From contig OZ005602.1 in the NCBI GenBank assembly GCA_963930655.1, forward strand, positions 26,611,840 to 26,675,839: a DNA stretch of 64,000 bases, written 5' to 3'. Both the position numbers and the translations under genes were made by a program. Shown one piece after another: positions 46,601 to 58,074 of the stretch. This DNA comes from Myrica gale. Lineage: Eukaryota > Streptophyta > Magnoliopsida > Fagales > Myricaceae. How positions within the stretch are numbered: position 1 is the first letter of the stretch; each line of letters opens with the position of its first letter. The notes under the pieces were generated by a model. It saw nothing but the letters and a program-made list of their open reading frames with translations, searched no databases and was not told where the DNA came from.

Positions 46601-49569
46601 CAAACCATGGGATATGATAGTTTTTGAGCAATAAGGCATACTTAATGTGATAAAGAGAACAATATGTTCAGAATTAATACAGCCAGCAGCCCTGAGCCCA
46701 ATTCTCTAGACAATTTAGAGACATAGACACATCCTTAAAGTATATGTATGTTATAAGACTAATTACCTATGTGTGCATGCAGGAATTTTATGCGCTTATG
46801 TACACACATTGCCAAGATTGGCTCCAATATATCTATCTGTGATTGTATCAAACCATCCAAAGCTGAAAACTGCTTTCTGTGCCATAAAGCTTCAAGTCTG
46901 CTAAGACTATGTAAACCCCAAAACAAAAAGTAGAATTTACAAAGGAAGTAATGCATAAAAAAAGAGTCTACAACAACCCTAAGCATTTCCCTGAAGGCAT
47001 AATCTACATCTGTATTACATTGATTGCGCATAGTAGGAACATCACATGTAATTGCCATATCATGGACATTGTACATTATAATCAAAATAGATCAAGAGAA
47101 GGGCTTAGAAGCAAATTTATTGAATATATCACACCTTTGGTTTATGATAAAAAGAAGAAGACAAAACTTATTTGGAAAGAGATAGCATGCCCCTTCTTAG
47201 TTTTGATTTGGTTGCGGGTTGGGGAAGAGGTAGGCAGCAGATCGAAAGAAGAAAACTCTATGACTTTGCACTTGTACTGTAACACAGTTTATCTACGGTG
47301 CCACTGCATTAATTACTGCCAAGTTTGACATCCAACAATAGTAGAAGAATTTTATTCTTATTTTTTTTCCTTTCCATTTAAAATGAAAGCCACTATAAGA
47401 AAGTCCAAACTAAGAGATTGAAGAAAGTCTGCACGCCTTTGTGTATTGCCATGTAAGCATGGTGTTAAATAAATAACATATGAAATAATACTTATCCAAA
47501 GAGAAATTCTATACACTAGAAATTATCAGGTAAAGGTCAGAAAAATGCGACAAAGAAATAGTGACATATTTGGTACAAAAAGGGCCATGCTCACTATCCA
47601 AGAATACATAGATGAATAGAATCTTTTAAAACAGAAAGCAAAATTGACGAAACTTAAAAACATCCTCTTTTGCTGGAGATAATACTTTGGAAAAAGGTTG
47701 CTAATATTACGGATTTAGTTGATTCACTAGATGAAAAAATCTATTTCAAATATCTAAATTTTTTTGTTCAGCTTAGTTCAATTAGAGTTTGTTTTTTTCT
47801 CAGGTTCCACGTCGTTATCAATCTACATTAAATCTTGAGTTCCCTTCGTTTATTCCCTAATTTCTTTATCAATCAAATGGATTTTGACTTTAGTGAATCC
47901 CATCATTGAATATTTAACTGGATCATACTTGAGGCTTACAAAGTCCCCATTCAAGATGGAATTTTCCACCCATTTACTCCATAGCGAAGCGAACTTCTCA
48001 AATAAAAAATGCAGACAAAAAAAATCTGTAGACTGCTTTTAAAAACTGAAATCTGCTGAAAACTGACTTCTAAGCTTTCAGAAGTCAAACATCCCATCAG
48101 CTAAACTGTACCAAATAAACAAATCAAAGCATGAATCACAAAGACCCTCACACCGTATTATGAATTATCTTATTTGTCTCTTACAACCTATGACCAAAAG
48201 TCTGCAGGCCTCCAATAATAGAAAACTGACTTAAGACATATATTTCTAACTCAACTAGAACGAAAAAATTACCTCAGATGAGTTATCTTGAGGCTCATGC
48301 CGCTCCACATAAGACCTTGAGCCCTACAAGCATAATCACATACATACAGCAAAATATCAATCTGAAATGCATACACGTATTCAAATACTCGGAGGAGTAA
48401 GACAAACAACCAATGAAAAAAGAACCTTTAGACCAATTTGAATTCATACATTTGACCCTTCAAATACTCACAGATGTAAATTCAGAAGCATTTGGGTTCC
48501 CATTATCTTCTGAAGCCCTAGGTGAAGAACCTTCCTCTGAACCTTCTCGAACTGGCGATGGCGGTCGAGGTGGTGCAACATAAAGAACCTTCAATTTGCA
48601 CTCCTCAACATTATGCCCCGACTCCTTATTGAACTAAAAGAAAGAAAGCATAAACACCATTTGCTCAATATAAACTTCACTATTCTAAGAATAAAAAGAT
48701 AAGCCACGTAAGGGATATGTTCATGTTAGTACCATTTCTGGGGTTATATCCTTCACACTAGCTCCGGGATTTGTCACCACACTTAGGAGCAGGAACTTGT
48801 CCTTGCACTGCATATCGAGCGGGGCCTCCTTTTGTGCTTGCATTGTGACTGAATCATATTAAATCCAAAAAAGGATACACATATACTATTAATAATGCAC
48901 GTAGAAACTACATGTAGGAAGTTAATGATTCAACTAATTGAGCACAAAATTGCTGAGAGATAGCACTAAGAATAGCTGTGAAGCAGGAAAATTAGCGATT
49001 TCAAAATTTATTAAGCAAAAAGTAATGGCAGTGACATTTTTTTTTAATCAATGGCAGTGACATTAATTAAGCACAAAATTCATTTTGTAAACATGAGTGA
49101 GAGAGAGAGAGAGACCTATAACATCGCAGGTAGACCTAGGCATCACAACTCCAGTATTGGGTCTCACACAGTACTTCTTTGGATTCGTTGTCTTCACCTA
49201 TAGCAAACTCATATCCGTTTTCACACAAATCAAAATTACACATTCCCAGAGAACAAAAAAATGGAATTTGAGAGTGAATATCCAAATACTACCTTGAAAG
49301 CCACATAGTTATCGGTCTTATTGAACAACCGCAGAGAGCACGAGATCTGCTTCCTCAATTCAACTTTTTTAATACCATACATAAAACGAAATAGAATTCA
49401 TGAGAAAGAAGCACTGAATACAAGAACACGGATCTGGAGCAGAAAAACAATAATTTTTTGGTGTATTTACTGTTTTAAGGGAAAAAAAGTACAACTTTTG
49501 TTTCTGGGAAAGCTTACAAGGGAATTGGAGTTCTTGAGGCTCAATGTTGAGAAGCTCGCCAGCACTCAT
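43655..49569 (-). CDS. VAP27-1: VAP27-type vesicle-associated membrane protein (MSP domain, ER tail-anchored)
   Basis: VAP27 proteins sit in the ER membrane and link it to the plasma membrane, cytoskeleton and lipid-transfer proteins through FFAT motifs. Eight exons join in frame to 240 residues: 49518–49569, 49293–49363, 49116–49197, 48733–48848, 48472–48633, 48273–48323, 45187–45264, 43655–43765. The start MSAGELLNIEPQELQF is the family start. The MSP domain covers about residues 5–127, including NKTDNYVAFKVKTTNPKKYC and the RPNTGVVMPRST loop that forms the FFAT-binding surface. A Pro/Ser/Glu-rich linker follows (PPRPPSPVREGSEEGSSPRA), then a coiled coil (about 179–207, ARALIAKLTEEKNSAVQQNN) and a C-terminal transmembrane anchor (218–236, with G227, G230 and G234) ending MKKT. 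Length matches Arabidopsis VAP27-1 (239). Introns 6 and 7 carry a tandem duplication and two MITEs. Confidence 0.95.
44406..44525. mobile_element. Fold-back MITE of ~120 bp in VAP27 intron 7, bordered by C-runs
   Basis: The left arm GGGACAAATACACTTTATGC... through GTCTTGACACTTTACAC pairs with the right arm in reverse (GGGACAAATACATTTCACAC... through GTCTTGACACTTTGCAC) over about 55 bases, leaving a very short loop. C-runs of 16 (44366–44381) and 12 (44523–44534) lie next to it and may be expanded ends of the element. Confidence 0.75.
44636..44939. mobile_element. MITE with GGTTATGTTCG ends in VAP27 intron 7 (~304 bp)
   Basis: The left end GGTTATGTTCGGTTTGGG and the right end CGAACATAACC are inverted, and CAA occurs on both sides (44633–44635, 44940–44942). 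The interior is AT-rich and non-coding and resembles the 3306–3505 element in style. Harbinger-like is the best guess; a three-base CAA duplication is weak evidence. Confidence 0.55.
45753..46109. repeat. 181-bp tandem duplication in VAP27 intron 6
   Basis: Two adjacent copies, 45753–45933 and 45934–46109, start ATTAACAAATCTGAAAATAG and end at CAATGAATAAATTTTG. They differ at only about ten positions, so the duplication is fairly recent. It is wholly intronic. Confidence 0.92.
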
Positions 49570-50565
49570 CCCGCGGCGATCGGAGAGAGACCGCTGGGGA
49601 GAACAAAAGCGGTTTTCCGATGACAATAGAGAGAGAGAGAGAGTGGTTTTCGAATTCGAGAGAGAGCTTCAAAGCAAACAACGTGGGACACTCTTGTTTT
49701 TTTGTCTGTCTTTACAATGGAGTCGATGTTGCCTCCGGTGTCCATTTGTGCAGTTCATCCAGTTCCAATTATGGGCACTTTTGTCTTTTTGGCCTATATT
49801 GTTGATCCCTTCCGTCTTTTTCTTCCTGTCAACGTAAGATAAAAAAACATGCACCACTATATATATGTAATGTGGCACCGCAGCAAAATCACACTTATTT
49901 GGAATTATATATATATATTATAAATAATCAAGAAAAAATATATATTATATATTTATATTAAAATGTTTAAAATATTTTCACTTGAGCAAAAGGAAACTGC
50001 TAGTTCAGTTTCTGTCTGTTCATTTGGTTAACCAATCGAATCGGCCACTCTCGGTCTAAAATACATCAATCTTTTGCTGAAAATATTTGTAGTAAAATCT
50101 CTGAAATTAAAGGACATGCTCCAATTATTTGAGACCAATTATTTAGATTTAATAATAAAAAATTTATCATATAATTTTTTATTATTATAATATTTATTAA
50201 AAATCTTCTCTCTTCACATTTTCACCAACTCCTATAAAATATCTTTCACCTTCAAAATTACCGAAAGTCTCCCATGCGTTCCCCATCTGCGTTGGTCTTT
50301 CCCAGTTAGCCCTCAATACCGGAAAGAGACCCGAAAGAAACGGAGATATTTTTCCCAAGACAAGCCCACTCTGTGGTTGCGTTCAAACTTGAGTTTTTAT
50401 GCCAATCAGTGCAAGACAACATAGTCTGACTGGTTTTTCATTTGCGCGGTAAACTGGGAACCTTACGAAAAGGCACAGAATGCAAAGTGTTTGAATATGC
50501 AAGTACCAGGGAAGTTTAGAATCATTTGAATAATCAACTGATTATGTAGAGGCTAAAAGGCACAG
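49570..50565. other. VAP27 leader and upstream region
   Basis: A GA tract at about 49630–49642 lies in the probable 5' leader. Beyond it the DNA is AT-rich, with TA repeats at about 49907–49950. A short string, AAGGCACAGAATGCAA, occurs at about 50472 and again at 50557, just before the hAT element. Confidence 0.45.
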
Positions 50566-50573
50566 AATGCAAG

Positions 50574-51754
50574 CAGAGGCGGAACGCCCTCACGCCACAA
50601 AATTTTTTTTTTCATTACTTTATTATTTTTTTTAAAAAAAAAAAATTAAGTTGGCCTGGGCCCGACACCACTGAAGCTCAGGCTCAGACCAACTATACAT
50701 ATATTTTACACATAAAAGCCTGGGCCCGATACCCCTGACCCAGAAAACTGCAATAACATAGTCTAACATTTTCTATCAGTCCACACAGCAGAAATGAGCT
50801 AAACTGGCACCATCAGTCCTCACACCTCTCACTCTCTCATTTTTTTACTTTTTTTTTCCTTATTTTTGCATATTATATTAAAAAAAAACTTAAAAGCTCC
50901 TATTGTAACTTTTTGCAAAAAAAAATATTGTTTAATTATTTGGATAGTACGGTTGCAGGTTGTTCCCGCGACCCACTTTTTTTCTTCCCTGGGTATACTC
51001 TCGATGGGTGTCTGTGAAAGTCTCGATGTCTGATCATAAGAGTCAGGTGTTATTTCCTCTATTCAGAGGTACAATATTATGTGGACTTAGATATCCACTA
51101 TGTATGGACGTTAACTTAGTCAAAGAATGAAAGAAAAAAAAAACGAAGAAAAAGTTGATTGCCAAAATTTGCAGAACAAAGTTGATTGCCAAAATATCAT
51201 GAGGCGGATAAGTATTTTGCACTTCTAGGTAGACAAATGTGTCATTGCATGGAGCAAAGGGAAGCAGTAATTTTAGAACTTCAACAATTGTTTGTTTCTA
51301 TATTTTGACAACTGCTGTACTGTTTTGCTTTTGTGGAATTGGCTGCCATCTATTTTTCACTGTTTATTTGAATCTCCACATGTGTTTATGAACATGAGAC
51401 TTCACTTTGCATCTCCACATGTATTTGCATCTCCACATGGCTTTTAGTAACTGAATATAATATATTGATACATTCATTTTATTTTATTTTATTTAGATAA
51501 TGGATAAGTTTGTCACAAGATAACGAAGCCGTTTTGTAACATTTTCAAAATATGTAAAATCGTAGGATGCAATTGTCACCTCTCAGTCGCAGTACATAGC
51601 ACGGTACATGTATTGTAATATTTTTAATGTTTTTAGTCTTTAATTTTTGATATTGTAATTGTAAGATAATTTTTAGCATTATAAAGGAAATTTTTTTTAT
51701 CATTTCGTCTTTAGAATTCGACCCCCCTGAATTTTGGTCCTGGTTCCGCCACTG
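50574..51754. mobile_element. Non-autonomous hAT element of the CAGTGGCGGA family (1181 bp)
   Basis: Ends CAGAGGCGGAAC and GGTTCCGCCACTG are inverted repeats, flanked by a perfect 8-bp duplication AATGCAAG (50566–50573 and 51755–51762). The interior is AT-rich with no transposase. Near the right end lies GACCCCCCTGAATTTTGG, a region of the same kind as in the copy at 61795–62906. Confidence 0.9.
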
Positions 51755-52285
51755 AATGCAAGTTACCTTTTTTTTCCCTCCTACGCAACACGAAATATTA
51801 TATTAATACCTGAGAATAATACAGTCAATGCGGAACAGAAAATAGACTTCGGCTAAGGAGTTTTGTGAGTATTTTTTGTGTTTTAAAAATTTTTATGTGA
51901 TGTTAATTTTATTGATATGCATGTTATAATTATTTTTATGTGGTGTTAAAAATGATGTTTGGTTGGAGAATTGTGAGGATTCAAAAAATTCTAAAGATTT
52001 TTTTTAACCGAACGTGTCCTAAAAAGCCAGTAAAAAAAGCCTATAGAGCCTCTTCTAATAAAGTGGATCCTATGAGAGGACCGCAGACCAACTACAAAGA
52101 TTAGGATACAAGGATGATATTTATTTATTAAAATGTTAGGATGATAAAAACTTTGGGGTGTTGAATTTTATGAAAAAATTGAATAAAGAGATTATTTAAA
52201 TAAATATTTTATATTTATTTGGAGTAAAAAATGATGATTTGATGAGTGAAGAGAATTTTGTGATATTATTTTATTGAGACCAAAA

Positions 52286-52688
52286 TAGGGCTACACAACC
52301 TGAAAATTCGATCCGGAGAGAATTTTGTGGTATTATTTTATTGAGGCCAAATGCTTATATGGAGGATCGGACCGGTCCAGTCAAATGCGGTACGAAACCG
52401 GTTTAATTTTTTTAATTTTTTTAAAAAAATTTAGGTTAATTTCGAAGGGGGAAGTGCATATAAAAATGTAAAGTTTTAGTTTAAGTTAAAACTAAACTTT
52501 TTAAGTTTGTAATTATATTAAAAATATATAAAAAAACATTTTTTATTTATATTAATAAATCCATTCGGTCCAATTCGATTTGTCAAAAGGTATGGACCGG
52601 ATCGGATTTAAATAAACAAGATCGGACCGGACAGCAAATCCGGTCCGGTTTTGCGGTCCGGTCCGCGGTCCGATTTTGTTCAGCCCTA
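52286..52688. mobile_element. Non-autonomous hAT element, AGGGCTGC family, copy C (403 bp), with a duplicated target fragment inside
   Basis: Ends TAGGGCTAC and CAGCCCTA are flanked by GACCAAAA (52278–52285) and GGCCAAAA (52689–52696), an 8-bp duplication with one mismatch. The core (AAAGTTTTAGTTTAAG, TTAAAACTAAACTTTTTAA, TTTATATTAATAAATCC) matches copy A closely. The right part is rich in GGTCCGG and GGACCGG units. A 34-base copy of the left flank recurs inside at 52318–52351. Confidence 0.85.
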
Positions 52689-53015
52689 GGCCAAAATGTC
52701 AAATAGGTAACTCAGCCTCCTGCAATTTTCCACCCATATTCACTAACAATTTGTAGCAAGCATACTACTCTTTACTCAAATTCCCTTTGGAACGAAACAC
52801 GTCTAGACTTCATGCATCCTGGGGAATATAGAACGCACTAAGCCTAATTGTCAGACCACTACAATCAAGTGTAATTTATTCGCTATTCTTCATATGTACA
52901 AGGCTGAATGTCTGAGAACATATAAGTTTTAATTGAGTGGAAAACATGGTAACTTTTGGGATTAACAACTTATTCCCATGAATACTAAAAATTCTATTTT
53001 GGAAGCCAGAGTAAT

Positions 53016-53993
53016 TTAGTTCTCACTGACCCCAACAAGCAGAGAAGACTGTTGCTGACGAGCTCGAGCAGCTGAACCAGCAAACCAAGCCACCCTCATG
53101 AGCTGCATACCTAGAATCAGCACCCACCAGCACACCAACCCCCGAATCATATGCATAACCCATGCTGGAGCACTGAGCTCAGCCCCAAGCTTCAATCCCC
53201 TTAGCAGCTGCAACACGCGGTAAGACTCGTACACAACAGGAGTCACCAGCCAAACTGGTGACTCCCAATGCCATGTGAGAATCTCAGTCAGAATTTGTAC
53301 CGACAGAAGCAGAAGGTAGGGACCCAGAAGAATAGCAAATGATATGCCAGATAATTGTGGTTGGAGGAAACTCTTTTGGGATCCATATAGCATCATCGAA
53401 GGGATAATAAATCCAGTTACAGTTGCAACCATGTTCCAAAATTGGTAAGTAAAGGGAGCTTTACTTTTGCTTGCCTCCGTTAGGTGCTTTGGACGGGCAC
53501 AGGAATCAGCCATGAGGAGAAAAAGGATTGCACCTAGATTGAAGATACAATCCAGTCCAATCAAGGAAAGCAGGCTGGCTATGTTAGGGCCAAGGAAGAT
53601 AGAAGATATTGGGAGCCACAAGGTCGGAACCATGCCAGCTCCAAGTAGAACAGCAGGGCCCAGAAGCCACACTGGCCATTTAAGGAACTGAAGCTGCACC
53701 GCTGGCCGATTACTTGCGTCGGTAAGCTCTTTGGCACTGGTTACAGGTATCTCAGCTGTACTCTCAGAATTAAGGGTTTCAAATATGTTGGTAGTTTTGT
53801 CCAAGAAGTTGTCAGCAGCAGTCTCAGTGGGAGCATAAGTAACAGGTGAAGATTCCCATGGAGTCAATTTTGTGCAGCAAACAGCGGGATGTTTAATTCG
53901 AATCTGAGGGATGCTGAGTACACGGAGCACATTTGAGGATTTAAACAATTTCAGGCTTCCAGGGTGGATGTGGGGAATAGTGACGGTTGACAT
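53016..53993 (-). CDS. Conserved plant multi-pass membrane protein, probably plastid-targeted, function unknown
   Basis: A single-exon frame of 325 residues from the ATG at 53993; an extended frame to 54041 would need a TTG start. The first ~90 residues (MSTVTIPHIHPGSLKLFKSS...) are rich in Ser/Thr and basic residues and poor in acidic ones at the very N-terminus, as in a chloroplast transit peptide. About five hydrophobic segments follow, near residues 106–128, 139–162, 184–204, 216–238 and 281–302, with a conserved-looking PVWLLGPAVLLGAGMVPTLW block. The C-terminus is basic (RARQQQ). No enzyme motif was found and I cannot assign a named family. Coding potential is strong because the frame is long in an AT-rich region and the helices are regular. 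Confidence 0.85.
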   Translation of the reverse strand: MSTVTIPHIHPGSLKLFKSSNVLRVLSIPQIRIKHPAVCCTKLTPWESSPVTYAPTETAADNFLDKTTNIFETLNSESTAEIPVTSAKELTDASNRPAVQLQFLKWPVWLLGPAVLLGAGMVPTLWLPISSIFLGPNIASLLSLIGLDCIFNLGAILFLLMADSCARPKHLTEASKSKAPFTYQFWNMVATVTGFIIPSMMLYGSQKSFLQPQLSGISFAILLGPYLLLLSVQILTEILTWHWESPVWLVTPVVYESYRVLQLLRGLKLGAELSAPAWVMHMIRGLVCWWVLILGMQLMRVAWFAGSAARARQQQSSLLVGVSEN

Positions 53994-56304
53994 TTGGATT
54001 GAGGTCTGGCTAATGATGAAATTCCTTGGTTTATGATTCAACTGTGGGAATTTTCAGCAGGTGCTTTCATTCTCTGAGACATTAGGGGTTAAAAAAAGTG
54101 GGTAAATGAGAAAATAGCAGAACCATAAGCAGACATAAGAGAGGTAAAAGGAAAACCCAGGTTAGAAGTAATAAACAAGACAAGAAATGAATTCCTTGTA
54201 TCAGGATAAAAATGATTATGGAAGAAACCTATAAGATTAAGCAGAAAAAGAAAAAAAGAGTTCAACATAGAAATTTTGCCTCGAAAGGAAGTAGTTCAAC
54301 TATAAGATCTTTTTTTTACAGACCTTCTTACATAGATTTATCAGTACGGTGATGGATACAACATTGAACTAATGACCGACCTCACCCTCCTCACTATTCT
54401 TACTGGTGAAGTACAATGGGAGCTAGAGCTCATTGCCAATCCTTGTATATTTGTGCAAGCCAAATGCCTAAATGTTCTCTAGTATATTCTTACACCATAC
54501 AGTTTCTTTTAACTGACAGACAGCTGTATAACTCGTTAATAAACTTGTCAAACTTCTAAAGCAAACACCGATTGGAGAAAATAATGAAGGAAGCAAGGAC
54601 CCTAGACTATCAATGCAGTTTGGTTTTGGTTGAAGCATAATTATCTTCTTCTTACCCATTATAATTCAAGTTCTTTACAAGTGCATGAGCATTAAGCCAA
54701 GTGTATTGTCTTGCGTTTTAGGATATAGACACACCCCAAATGACTGAACCAAAACATTACAAAATCTGACACAGAAGAAAGCAATTCATCATCTCAAAGG
54801 CAACATATTATGCAAAAGACTGATTTCAGCAGTTTATAGACATCCCAAGTACCCTTTCATGAAAGGCAAGAAGGCACCAAAGCTATGACTACAACCGCAG
54901 TGTCATTCCACTGTTTGATAATCCTGCTGTTACTAATAAGATACTCTGAATTATAAAATTCAAGCTGGCTTAAGGTCCTAACACCTCAATACTGGAAAAA
55001 AAAAAATCTTATGAGGTCCACTAAAGATAAGAAAACTTAAAGAGTACAATCTTGTGTACGTAGCTATGCTACCTACACAACACCACCTGTTGACATTAGG
55101 AGGTCCACTTACTGATTATAGAGGTAGAAATATATCTTTCTGTTACTGAAATTTGCTTACTTGTCAGAAAAAAAAACTAGTACCTAGAGACTATAGCCCC
55201 TCATCATTTTTGTCTTCCGGATATTACACCAAACTCTGTGTTCTTGCATTGCTTTTTCTCACTGATATCATCAATAGAACTATACACTCATATCGTCAGA
55301 ATGATTCTACAGAAACTGGCAGGATTAGTAGTTCTCCCATAACAATATAGGTTTAAAAGGTCGACTGGGAAGAAGCTTAACTCCGTATACTCTCTCCAAA
55401 GAGACCACAAACAGTAATTTACATTACCCAAATGTAGCCCAAAAGTTTATCTACTTTCTCCAAAGAGACCACAAACATTAAGCTTCTTATTCTCTAATGT
55501 CATTAACTAAAAACAAACATAGTTATAACAAATAAAATAATACTAGTGGTTAATCATCATGCTTCTCTCATGACCATTGTAGTTAACCGGGTTCTCAAAG
55601 TAATCGAGGTTACTTCGTTTTGTTTTTTGGTCCATTTTACCAACAAAAAAAAAATCTAAAATCAAGTTAAATACATAAAAGGGCCAACTTTAACTGCTTC
55701 TTGGAGCTACCCGATGACACCCAAGGACCAACTAACAAAAATAAAACCTGTTTTTATCATAAGAAAGGCTGAATTAAATGTAAAAATGACTCTTTGCTAG
55801 TTTTCCTTTTCTTTTCCCATTGATTTCTGAGCAACAACAAACAGAGCACGAAGAAACTGAAATGAAGTGTGAAGGAACATTTGGCGGCCTATTAATAGGA
55901 CCAGAACTGGTAAGGGAAATAAAATTAGGGCACAAAATCAATAATTACCTCTTCAAAAGATCCCCCTTCGGCCACTTAATCAGGGAAATCAATCAGCTCG
56001 TAACGGAGGTCCCCGTTTGTCAGAAAGAAAACTTGAATCGTAGAGAAGAGCTTGGGCCCCGGTTTTCTTTGTTTGCCTGAGTTACCGAGTAGCAGACATT
56101 ACGGGTTGGGCTACGTGACTGTATCGGATCCACACTTGACAGTTGGCAAGGTTTTCGATAAGGTCATGCACAGTTTACGTTGTTATAAAATACATCCTAT
56201 GGGCTTAGGGAAAAAAATAATACACTTCTATGGGATTAGAAAAGAAAAATAGATATTTATGGATATTTTAAGATATCATAGCCTGGATAGGGATACTAGA
56301 ACTT
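53994..56304. other. Upstream region of the membrane-protein gene and intergenic DNA
   Basis: No gene recognised. A short direct repeat, TCTCCAAAGAGACCACAAACA, shortened here to its core CCAAAGAGACCACAAACA, occurs at about 55395 and again about 65 bases later. A weak open frame at 55820–56080 has no known motif. Confidence 0.45.
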
Positions 56305-56497
56305 AATTTTTAGGAAAATATGTAATTTGATCACTAAGTTTATAGTACGCAAACGATTTAGTCAATAGGTTTCATTTTTTTACTATATGGTCACTGAGAA
56401 CATATAGTTGTGACGATCTGGTATTTCCGTCAAATCTTCGTTAAATTTTTAACCGGAATAGCGGTCGACCATTTGTTTACCGTTGCAGCAATAGTAA

Positions 56498-58074
56498 TGT
56501 GAAAACCCGTTTAAAATAAAAAGGGGAATGCCTAGGATTCGAACTGTTGGGCTCGTAGTAAACAAAGGGAAACAACTGAGCTGCAAACGTTTGCATGTTT
56601 TAATAGGACGCGCATTATATTTATTATGCTTAGATGTTTAAATGAGAAAAGAGGCAACGCGAGGATTCGAACTGGAGCGCTTGGGAGAGGAGAGAGGCGC
56701 GCGAACCACTAAGGCGCTCGACGCTTTTGTTCTATTTAATGAAGTTTTAAACTACTTAAACTTCTTTTCGCCTGATTTGATTTTTTAGTAAAACGTTGCG
56801 TTTTGATTCATCTTCTTCCTCAACCCTAATTTTTCGAATTCCACAGCTGTTACATGGCTTTTCGCCGACCAGTTGTTTCTCTCTCATAAATCACTCTCTC
56901 TCTTCATTTTCTCACCCGTTACACCTCTTTTTGTCTAGATTTCGAAGCCTATTCAACTCCTTTGAAAATATCTCGAAGATTCTTCATAAATAAAATGATT
57001 TATCATGTTTTATGATGGATTTCGAAAAGCCATCAGTTTTAGAAGAGATTTAATGCATTTTTCGGCCAAAACTTGGGTTCTCCTCACCTATAAAAGGGGG
57101 AGCTCGTTCAGAGGTTGAGCACACCTCTCAAATCTAACCTCATACATCATTTTTGAGAAATTTTTCTCTGTATCTCTCTCCCTCTTTGCTGCAAATTCTT
57201 GAAGTTTTTCGGTGACGGTATGCTCTGTTCTTTCTCTACTCCGATCACGTGTGTAATTCGTTTCAAATAGTTGAACGAATTATACATCGTGAAATTCAAG
57301 TTTCAAACATTATTTTGATCCCTAATTATTTTTCCGGATTATTGTTAGGTTGTGTTAATAGCGGGGATATCTAATTTTCGAGCGAGTCAGGTAAGCGGGG
57401 TAACGATAGATTTTTCCTCGATTATATGAAATGACGGTTTTTGAAAATTATACTGAAGTCTGTTTTGAATTTTTGGATTTACTGTTATTCAATTACTGGT
57501 TATACTGAAATATGATTTTATGTTGTTAATTACTGTTTTATGTTTTGAAATCCCGGTGGCAATATGTATTACTGATTACTGTTATTACTGTCTCTGTTGG
57601 TACCAACTCATTGATTACTGATTACTGATTACTGGTGCATCTATTCTTCGGAGTGATGACACAACCTTGCCATAGGGTAAATATGGCTTACTGATATTGC
57701 CTAAGGGAAATTTCTGAACTACTGAAAAATCAATTGGAAATTTATTTTAAAAGATTATTATTAATATTTTTATTCTCCGCTTACTGAGTTGTCGAACTCA
57801 CTCCGTTAATATATTCCTATTTTCAGAGAATTTAGAGGAGCATGCTGAAGATCGAGCTTAGATGGCATGCGGGCTGGGATAGATGAGGAAGAAGTTTTTT
57901 TATTTATGTTTTATTTAGAGTTTTTAATTATGATGATGGTTTTTAAAACTGAGAACTTTATAAGTGTTCAATTTCAGAATAAACGAATGAATTATCTTTA
58001 TCTTATATTATATTTTTTTACTGTTGTCAAGAGAAAAGTCCACTGTTGGACCCTACTGGGTCTGGGGTGTGACA
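56498..58074. mobile_element. Solo LTR of a Gypsy-like retrotransposon (1577 bp)
   Basis: Starts TGTGAAAACCCG and ends GGGTGTGACA, ends that pair as short inverted repeats, with the perfect 5-bp duplication AGTAA at 56493–56497 and 58075–58079. A TATA-like string CTATAAAAGG occurs near 57090, followed by a T/C-rich leader, as in a transcription start region. A hairpin TGAGTT–GTCG–AACTCA lies at about 57785–57800. There is no internal retrotransposon sequence. Two antisense tRNA-like modules are near its left end. Confidence 0.87.
56535..56712 (-). other. Two tRNA-like A-box/B-box modules inside the Gypsy-like LTR
   Basis: Read on the minus strand, module 1 has AGCTCAGTTGTT (56571–56582) followed by GTTCGAATCC (56535–56544). 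Module 2 has TTAGTGGTT (56704–56712) followed by GTTCGAATCC (56663–56672). The A-to-B gaps (about 27 and 32 bases) are near those of a tRNA. The acceptor and anticodon stems do not form, so these are not tRNA genes. Confidence 0.55.

Noticed and set aside
54001..54041. Upstream extension of the membrane-protein frame (MNHKPRNF)
   Set aside because: The first codon is TTG; the first ATG in frame is at 53993.
56535..56712. tRNA genes
   Set aside because: A- and B-boxes are present, but acceptor and anticodon stems do not form and the modules lie within an LTR.
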